Assembly: GCA_015272215.1 (NCBI GenBank)
Contig: JACYMD010000032.1
Span: forward strand, 1 to 57,846
DNA length: 57,846 bases
Direction: 5' to 3'
Origin: Rivularia sp. T60_A2020_040
Lineage (GTDB): Bacteria; Cyanobacteriota; Cyanobacteriia; Cyanobacteriales; Nostocaceae
The translations under genes and the position numbers were made by a program. The notes under the pieces were generated by a model that saw only the letters and a list, made by a program, of their open reading frames with translations, was not told the DNA's origin and did no database searches. Shown one piece after another: positions 52,585 through 57,846 of the stretch. Numbering within the stretch: the stretch's first letter is position 1; each line of letters begins with the position of its first letter.

Positions 52585-52656
52585 GCCGATGTAGCTCAGT
52601 GGTAGAGCACACCCTTGGTAAGGGTGAGGTCACGAGTTCGAATCTCGTCATCGGCT
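52585..52656 (+). tRNA. tRNA-Thr (GGT)
   Basis: 72-nt tRNA: acceptor GCCGATG / CATCGGC with discriminator T, anticodon GGT at 52617-52619 in an ACCCTT...AAGGGT stem-loop, and T-loop GTTCGAATC. CCA is not encoded. Follows tRNA-Tyr on the same strand, a frequent cyanobacterial arrangement. Confidence 0.97.
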
Positions 52657-52739
52657 TGTTTGATTTTAATAGGATTAATAATTCTTACTATTCTTGTTCA
52701 TGTAGTTTGACGGTGTTAAAAGATTACTCTTGCTGCCCT

Positions 52740-52967
52740 TTAGTCAAAATTCACACCAAAATCAACACCTAGTACTTCTTCTATTCTTTGTAAGGTTTCA
52801 ATAGGCAAGGCTTTAGTTTCTTCAGCCTCAATTCTATACCAGTTCATTGTTGTCATTGGTATTTGGCGACAAATCTCAGCCAGCGAGCGACTATCAGCTT
52901 CTCGTACTTGACGAATCCGCGAACCTAACTCTGGAATCTCTATTTCTAATATTTTTTTAACTTTCAT
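52740..52967 (-). CDS. XRE-family HTH regulator
   Basis: A 75-residue protein from ATG 52967 with AGGGA upstream. Single Cro/CI-type domain: LGSRIRQVREADSRSLAEICRQIPM, NWYRIEAEETKALPIETLQRIEEVLG. The recognition helix (TTMNWYRIEAE) is slightly unusual for the family. No extra sensory domain. Divergent from two tiny coupled genes 118 bases away, so it is likely their regulator. Confidence 0.85.
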   Translation of the reverse strand: MKVKKILEIEIPELGSRIRQVREADSRSLAEICRQIPMTTMNWYRIEAEETKALPIETLQRIEEVLGVDFGVNFD

Positions 52968-53085
52968 CAATTTTTCCCTAATGTTATATCCTCCTTTGTT
53001 CTAAATCATTATGTTACATCTGATAACTAGTAAAGCATCAAGTTACACTTTATGATTAAATAATCATAGTGCAGAATGAGAAACT

Positions 53086-53283
53086 ATGAAACAATCAACT
53101 GCAAGCGCTTTACTAAAAGCGTACAATTCATTACAGGAAATAGTTGTGGAACTTTACAACGAATTTCAAAAAGCAGTGGAAAATAGAGATGATGCAGATG
53201 CAAGTTTGCTTGAGTCAAGAGCGGAAATTTTGTTTGAGCAAGCGGAAGCGATTATAACTGTTTTGGAGGAGCAAAATGGATAG
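53086..53283 (+). CDS. Small helical protein of unknown function, first of a coupled pair
   Basis: A 65-residue acidic, all-helical protein (MKQSTASALLKAYNSL...). Two long helices with heptad spacing of hydrophobics (LQEIVVELYNEFQKAVEN and ASLLESRAEILFEQAEAIITVL, each given in part). No motif recognised. Its last bases contain GGAGGAG, the ribosome site of the next gene, which it overlaps by eight bases. Could be one member of a toxin-antitoxin-like or structural pair. Confidence 0.65.
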   Translation: MKQSTASALLKAYNSLQEIVVELYNEFQKAVENRDDADASLLESRAEILFEQAEAIITVLEEQNG

Positions 53284-53485
53284 AAAAGAAGCACAAAATT
53301 TAGCAAATGATGCTAAAAACTTGAGTCAGCAAGGATTAGAGTTAATTCAGCAAGGAAAATATCGCGAGGGACATAATTTAATACGTCAAGCTGTGGAAGC
53401 TGGTAGAAAATGCCGAAACTTTTTGGAACAGCCAAAAGTAGAAAGAGGTTTGGGAATACTTGAACGAATGCATAAACAAGGTTAA
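53276..53485 (+). CDS. Small basic-acidic helical protein, second of a coupled pair
   Basis: A 69-residue protein (MDRKEAQNLANDAKNLSQQG...). One TPR-like helix pair: GLELIQQGKYREGHNLIRQAVEAG matches the hydrophobic pattern of a tetratricopeptide unit, written here as LIQQGKYREGHNLIRQA. Ends KVERGLGILERMHKQG. Ribosome site GGAGGAG is ideal. Translation is coupled to the upstream gene. Not a recognised family. Confidence 0.65.
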   Translation: MDRKEAQNLANDAKNLSQQGLELIQQGKYREGHNLIRQAVEAGRKCRNFLEQPKVERGLGILERMHKQG

Positions 53486-53670
53486 GAATGGGAGTTTATC
53501 AAGTTCTGGGATTCTGCTCAGTCATTAATTTTGACTACCTACCCATTGAAAATTTCTTGAACTGTGATGATAGCGATTCTTGCGAAGCCTTGCCCTTCGC
53601 GATTGCCATTGATTTATTTTGCATCACACTTTGTAATATCTATTCTTCTCTAAAGGTTTGTAGTTGCGCT

Positions 53671-54429
53671 TCAGCGCCAATTCTTATACAACTTCAACGC
53701 AAATTTACCCGCAATACTTTCCCGAAATTTCTTGATTTTAGATAACATTTCTGCTGGTAATTCTTCAGAATCAGAAGATTTTATTGGATGTTGCGGTGGT
53801 TGCAAAATTGGTGCAGCAAGGGAAGCAAAAGTAATATCAGCAGCAGAAATTTTATCTCCTATTAAGTAATTACGTCCGTCTACTAATAAACCACTGACTT
53901 TTTCAAAAATACTGTTAATTTGTTGATAATATTGCCCTACTGATTCCACGTTAACATCATATTTTTTTCTCACAAGTGAACGCATCGGTGGATAAATTAC
54001 CGGAAATAATAACTTCTCGAAATTAGGTACATTCTGAGTCCATTTTTCTTTGATAATCTTGTTATTATCAACTATATAAAAATAAGCCCAGCTTCTGATA
54101 GCAGTACCTAGTTGTTCGTCAAATAATTCTTCTAATTCTTCAACTTCTTGACGCTGTTGGGAATCTATAGGATATAGTTTTGCGTCATTAGGAGAAATTG
54201 AATCAAGGTATTGCAAAATATCAGTTGAATCGGTAAAAACCTTATCTTCAGTTACAAGCACGGGAACAGTTGCACCACCGACTTTACTTGTTGCAAATCG
54301 GTAAAAAGGCGGCATATGTGGTTCTTCGATGTATGGTAATTTTAAGATATCAAGCGTCCATCTTACTTTTTCACAATAATGACTTACCGGAATAGTTATT
54401 AAACGGAATGGTTTTTGTTGATTTTGCAT
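53671..54429 (-). CDS. Glutathione S-transferase family protein
   Basis: A 252-residue GST-fold protein. N-terminal thioredoxin-like domain: LITIPVSHYCEKVRWTLDI with the CxxxxR-type active site region (Ser/Cys candidate at SHYC), VPVLVTEDKVFTDSTDILQYLD holding the glutathione-binding Asp-Ser. Helical C-terminal domain includes YLIGDKISAADITFASL. Likely conjugates or reduces with glutathione; substrate unknown. The promoter region carries an AGACCGAACGGTT site resembling one in front of the neighbouring TetR gene. Confidence 0.9.
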   Translation of the reverse strand: MQNQQKPFRLITIPVSHYCEKVRWTLDILKLPYIEEPHMPPFYRFATSKVGGATVPVLVTEDKVFTDSTDILQYLDSISPNDAKLYPIDSQQRQEVEELEELFDEQLGTAIRSWAYFYIVDNNKIIKEKWTQNVPNFEKLLFPVIYPPMRSLVRKKYDVNVESVGQYYQQINSIFEKVSGLLVDGRNYLIGDKISAADITFASLAAPILQPPQHPIKSSDSEELPAEMLSKIKKFRESIAGKFALKLYKNWR

Positions 54430-54510
54430 TTTTTTGTTGCAATTAGGTTGCTTTGATTATGGAATGAGAACGATATTAAAATTAAATATGATAATTAAAT
54501 ATTAATGTTA

Positions 54511-54525
54511 AGACCGAACGGTTTG
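54511..54525. promoter_or_regulatory. Operator-like site upstream of the GST gene
   Basis: AGACCGAACGGTTTG, an imperfect inverted repeat (ACCG-AA-CGGT). Shares AGACCGA-NN-GGT with 55326-55340 in front of the TetR gene. It lies about 80 bases upstream of the GST start codon. Confidence 0.5.
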
Positions 54526-54639
54526 TTAGTTGTCAAAAAAATCTGTTTTAATTGATATTTATTGAGGAATAGAAAAAAGTATAATCACCTGTTTTGATTC
54601 ATCTCCGCCGGTGAATGTAATTCCCCGTCTAATAACATA

Positions 54640-54657
54640 AGTCCATTAAAATGGACT
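54640..54657. repeat. Short dispersed hairpin, AGTCC family
   Basis: AGTCCATT-AA-AATGGACT, identical to 4562-4579, preceded by CCCCGTCTAATAACATA, similar to the context of the first copy. Confidence 0.85.
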
Positions 54658-54714
54658 GAGAAATAGTTTTGGCGACAGATAATAAATAATTACAATTAAT
54701 TGAAATCTTATTTA

Positions 54715-55317
54715 TCAAGATGACATTTCCAATTCAACCTGAATATAATTATTCAAATATTTAATTGCCCTTTCAAGGTGAATCGAATCATCGTACAATT
54801 TACTCATCATTACCGCACCTTCAAGCAAAGAAATCATTACAGTTGCGACTTCATCGGCATTTATTTCCGGACGAATTTCACCTCTAGCCATTCCTTTTTG
54901 AATCACTCGACGAATCATATCGCGTAAAGAATTCATCGCAGTTTGAACACGATGGCGCAACATCGGATGAGTATCATCGCTTTCCACCGCAGTATTGAGC
55001 AGGGGACATCCTCCCTCAACCGCAGGATTTTCAACATTCGCACCAAATACGCTGATAATAGCTTGTAAACGTTCACTTGCATGACGCTTATTCTTCAACG
55101 CATCTCGATAACGCTGTTTAATCAGTTCAATTGCATAATCAAACGCTTGTAATGCTAATTCATCCTTACTTTGAAAATGGTTATAAATCCCCCCCTTCTT
55201 TAATCCAGTCACCCGCATGATGTCGGAAATAGACGCACCAGCATAACCCTGGGTATTAAACAGTGCAGCAGCTTGGTACAATATTCTTTCTTTTGTTTCT
55301 TCACCTTTAGACATCAT
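54715..55317 (-). CDS. TetR-family transcriptional repressor
   Basis: A 200-residue protein: N-terminal HTH (ERILYQAAALFNTQGYAGAS, ISDIMRVTGLKKGGIYNHFQSKDEL with the recognition helix GGIYNHF) and a helical ligand domain (CPLLNTAVESDDTHPMLRHRV typical of the AcrR-like TetR_C group). Likely represses itself and the GST gene on the same strand downstream, since both have AGACCGA-type sites upstream. Two adjacent ATGs (55317, 55314) are equally possible starts. Confidence 0.92.
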   Translation of the reverse strand: MMSKGEETKERILYQAAALFNTQGYAGASISDIMRVTGLKKGGIYNHFQSKDELALQAFDYAIELIKQRYRDALKNKRHASERLQAIISVFGANVENPAVEGGCPLLNTAVESDDTHPMLRHRVQTAMNSLRDMIRRVIQKGMARGEIRPEINADEVATVMISLLEGAVMMSKLYDDSIHLERAIKYLNNYIQVELEMSS

Positions 55318-55325
55318 TATGCTTC

Positions 55326-55340
55326 AGACCGACAGGTCGT
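55326..55340. promoter_or_regulatory. Operator-like site upstream of the TetR gene
   Basis: AGACCGACAGGTCGT, with GACC-GACA-GGTC as an inverted repeat, 9 bases upstream of the TetR start codon; well placed for autorepression. Confidence 0.55.
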
Positions 55341-55383
55341 TTTTAGACTATCATATCAAAAGTTTCGAGTCAAGTTAGGAGTT

Positions 55384-55446
55384 GTAGAGACGTAGCAATG
55401 CTACGTCTGTACCAAAGTGAGGAGTTAGTTGACAGTTGACAGTTCT
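55384..55446. repeat. GACGTAGC-family hairpin (55384-55412) and TTGACAG STRR (55427-55446)
   Basis: GTAGAGACGTAGCA-A-TGCTACGTCTGTAC followed by GAGTTAGTTGACAGTTGACAG. The second part repeats the junction found after the ABC exporter and at the hydrolase end. Confidence 0.85.
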
Positions 55447-55473
55447 TATTTCTCCCCCGAACCCCATCCTCTT

Positions 55474-55914
55474 CTACCAGCTGCCAGTATTTTCCATGGA
55501 AGCCCAAGGTTCCTGTGGTGGTAGTGCGTCTCCTTTTTGTAGCAATTCAATTGAAATACCATCTGGCGATCGCACAAAAGCCATGTGTCCATCTCGTGGG
55601 GGACGATTGATAGTGACACCACCGGATTTAAGGCGATTGCAAGTTTCGTAGATGTCATCAACTCGATAGGCAAGGTGTCCGAAATTGCGTCCACCTTGAT
55701 AGTCTTCGGAGTCCCAATTATAAGTAAGTTCAACTAGAGGTGATGTTGATTCTTTTACTTTGTCTACATCTTGTGGTGCAGCGAGAAAGACTAAGGTAAA
55801 ACGTCCTTTTTCGCTTTCTTTTCTTCTTACTTCAACTAATCCCAGCTTGTTGCAATAAAAGTCTAAAGATTTGTCTAAATCGCTAACCCGAACCATTGTG
55901 TGCAAGTATTCCAT
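55474..55914 (-). CDS. gloA: Lactoylglutathione lyase (glyoxalase I)
   Basis: A 146-residue VOC-fold enzyme that turns the methylglyoxal-glutathione adduct into lactoylglutathione. Metal ligands visible in order: His in [10 protein letters not shown], Glu in LVELTYNW, His in NFGHLAYRV and Glu in GISIELLQ. Also [14 protein letters not shown] and [13 protein letters not shown]. Full length with a short C-terminal extension. ATG at 55914. Confidence 0.95.
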   Translation of the reverse strand: MEYLHTMVRVSDLDKSLDFYCNKLGLVEVRRKESEKGRFTLVFLAAPQDVDKVKESTSPLVELTYNWDSEDYQGGRNFGHLAYRVDDIYETCNRLKSGGVTINRPPRDGHMAFVRSPDGISIELLQKGDALPPQEPWASMENTGSW

Positions 55915-56031
55915 GACAATTATTAATTATCGGCTTTCAATTATCAATTATTACTTGCTACAAGCGGTATGGACACATATCAAATAATTGTTTTATCAAT
56001 CATGCTTATTGTCTATACCCAATTCCCAATA

Positions 56032-57738
56032 TTAAAAAGTAAATGTAGTTCTCAATGCACCAATAAAGACATCATTGTTATTTTCATTTTGATTAGGAGA
56101 CTTTAACCAAATTATACCGGGTGTAATTGAGATATTGTCATTTATCGGATATCGGTATAATGCTTCAATATGGATAGGTGTATCATTTGTAAAATTGGTA
56201 GGTCGCGGAGAAATATCCCCTGCATAGGGTTCTGCACCAGCTACAATTGCACCTAAACCACCTTTTTTACCCAAGTCTGGGAATACTAATGCTACCGCAT
56301 AATTCCATATTTCTGCATCGCCTCCGCCGTTAAAATCGACATCAGTATAACTACCCCAACCCCGGATACTGAACTTTGAACTGAGATCGAGTTGAGCCTG
56401 TACTCCATAGGAATTACTCAGAATTTGTCTTTCTGTTGTACCGGGGAGTAAACCGTTAGCAAGGTTAGTTCCAGTGCCACCAAAAGCAAAGGTTGTATCA
56501 CCTGGATCATAACCGTTGACATAAGTCAAGCCTAGTTTAAATTTTTTGGCTGGTTGAAAAACAATTTGTCCTAAAGCCGAATAATTTCCATTAAACAAGC
56601 CTGCTTTTTCGTTTGGATTGGAACCATTTTTGGCAAGATAACCACCTTCAAGTTTAATTGTATTGCCCAATTTGTAACTAAAACCAACACCAGTTGTAGA
56701 ATTGGCAATTCCCAAGCGATAAATGGGATTTCGTTCGGCGAATCGGGAAAGCGCACCAGTTGCACCACCACCTGTATTTAAGCCGGAGTTGAATACATCT
56801 GCATAAAAGTGATGTCCTCCTAAACTAGCCATTGCTGTTACTGTGAGATTATCACCAACGGGGAAAACATAGTGCAATCTATCGAGAATAATATCATTAC
56901 CATCGTTACCGTCATATGCAAAACGACCTTCATTTGTACCAATTTCATCTTGAAATGAGTTACCAATACTTCCTGCGGTTAGACGAGTAAACAGTTTATC
57001 TTTGCCTGTGAAACTAGATACTAACTGAAGACGAATTCTATTATTAAACACAAATTCAGTGTCTACATCATCTCCATCTGCACCTGCGAGGGTAAATGCG
57101 ACTTCACCCTGAAGTTTTGTAGTAGCAGAAAATTGATTTGCTTCGATTTCAGCAGTACGGGCTTCTAAAGCATCAACTCTACCGCGCAAAGTTGCAAGTT
57201 CGGCAGAAAATTCTGATTGTAAACGTTGTAAAGTTGCTAAGTCTTCTTGAGAAACTATATTAGCAGTAGCTGTAGCGATTAATTCATTAACTCTGTCCAA
57301 GCAAGCATTTAAACCAGCAGCGAATTCGTAACGAGTTAAAGCACGATTACCGCGATAAGTTCCGTTGGGATAACCTGCTATACAGCCATAGCGCTCAACT
57401 AATGATTGTAAAGCCGCAAATGCCCAGTCTGTGGGTTGAACATCGGATAATTGAGAAACTGAAGTGACTTGAGATATAATTTGTTTTTTTTGTTGGGAAT
57501 CTATCTGATTTTCTGAATCATCAGCAATCCCACTTAATTGAAAAGATGTTTCAACAAATTTATTTGCATCTTCAATAATTATAGGGGTAGCATTCAGCGG
57601 AATTATTTGAGAATCTGGCTGTGTTGCTGTTGCTTTCCTTGGTATTAAACTTGTCGTAACGGTTGTTATTATGAAAGCAGTACCCAATAAAATAGGACTA
57701 CTTACCCATAGTTTAAATTTAAAAATATGCTGCATCAT
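56032..57738 (-). CDS. Iron-uptake-type porin with SLH and OprB domains
   Basis: A 568-residue outer-membrane porin. Signal peptide (about 1-38, ending near RKATA). An SLH domain follows (about 95-150: SQLSDVQPTDWAFAALQSL, RYGCIAGYPNGTYRGNRALT) that binds peptidoglycan, then a coiled coil (about 155-195: LQRLQSEFSAELATLRGRV, DALEARTAEIEAN). A beta-barrel of the OprB/carbohydrate-selective type runs from residue 205 to the end, finishing FIGALRTTFTF with a terminal Phe. Cyanobacterial relatives are annotated as iron uptake porins. Two adjacent ATGs (57738, 57735). The first 100 bases upstream show no clear Fur box. Confidence 0.92.
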   Translation of the reverse strand: MMQHIFKFKLWVSSPILLGTAFIITTVTTSLIPRKATATQPDSQIIPLNATPIIIEDANKFVETSFQLSGIADDSENQIDSQQKKQIISQVTSVSQLSDVQPTDWAFAALQSLVERYGCIAGYPNGTYRGNRALTRYEFAAGLNACLDRVNELIATATANIVSQEDLATLQRLQSEFSAELATLRGRVDALEARTAEIEANQFSATTKLQGEVAFTLAGADGDDVDTEFVFNNRIRLQLVSSFTGKDKLFTRLTAGSIGNSFQDEIGTNEGRFAYDGNDGNDIILDRLHYVFPVGDNLTVTAMASLGGHHFYADVFNSGLNTGGGATGALSRFAERNPIYRLGIANSTTGVGFSYKLGNTIKLEGGYLAKNGSNPNEKAGLFNGNYSALGQIVFQPAKKFKLGLTYVNGYDPGDTTFAFGGTGTNLANGLLPGTTERQILSNSYGVQAQLDLSSKFSIRGWGSYTDVDFNGGGDAEIWNYAVALVFPDLGKKGGLGAIVAGAEPYAGDISPRPTNFTNDTPIHIEALYRYPINDNISITPGIIWLKSPNQNENNNDVFIGALRTTFTF

Positions 57739-57846
57739 TTGGTTCTTCAGTACTTGTTATGCCAAATTATTAGTAATAGCTCTTAAATAACATTAAAAAA
57801 TGTATCAAAAAATTACTAAAAAGGATGTAGAGATTGACATATAAAT

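Noticed and set aside
53488-53745. 85-codon plus-strand frame after the small helical pair
   Set aside because: Overlaps the end of the GST gene, has Cys-rich low-quality sequence and no ribosome site.

Overview
The window looks like chromosome from a filamentous, probably heterocyst-forming cyanobacterium (Nostocales; Rivularia/Calothrix/Nostoc-like). It carries petN, a cyanobacterial-type FtsH, a DUF3110 protein, an iron-uptake-type SLH/OprB porin, a complete Pix/Ptx-type phototaxis locus, many HIP1 octamers (GCGATCGC) and many heptanucleotide tandem repeats (STRRs). Base composition is AT-rich and long non-coding gaps are common. No rRNA, CRISPR array or intact transposase was seen.

Layout. 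1-4.3 kb: DUF4129 and truncated DUF2243 membrane proteins, a NADAR enzyme, a LabA-type NYN protein, a small membrane protein. 4.8-7.6 kb: a probable metal/redox cluster of a His-rich exported protein, a TauE/UreH-type transporter fused to a ferric-reductase-like haem domain, and an anchored exported protein. 7.7-14.6 kb: galE, a membrane protein, an SDR protein, ftsH, a PabC-like enzyme, a membrane protein, then petN with a small membrane-protein partner. 14.7-14.9 kb: back-to-back promoters and a candidate small RNA. 15-24 kb: DUF1400 hydrolase, ArsR/SRPBCC/hydrolase operon, subtilase, L,D-transpeptidase, GNAT, M28 peptidase. 24-30 kb: a giant TamB/Tic236-type protein. 30.5-31.9 kb: DUF3110 protein and murQ. 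32.7-42.9 kb: pixG-H-I-J-L, with a four-helix-bundle gene between J and L.

42.9-48.4 kb is an accessory, defence-like island. It holds a decayed fragment of an AAA-like/WD40-type protein, a compact three-gene AAA+ ATPase operon of unknown function, a stand-alone HTH domain of the kind fused to cyanobacterial NTPase effectors, a Phd/RelE toxin-antitoxin pair bracketed by two arrays with an identical 52-bp period, and a broken AIPR-like gene. The AAA+ operon is the best candidate here for an undescribed system: its two partner proteins share a C-terminal motif although they otherwise differ. 48.5-57.7 kb: CAP-domain lipoprotein, hydrolase, ABC exporter, tRNA-Tyr and tRNA-Thr, an XRE regulator facing two coupled tiny helical proteins, GST and TetR genes with matching operator-like sites, glyoxalase I and the porin.

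A theme across the window is repeats shaping gene ends. At least five genes take their stop codon from a heptamer STRR array and three more stop immediately before one. Two families of short dispersed hairpins keep base pairing although their arms vary. Assignments rest on reading sequence motifs; no database search or folding program was run.
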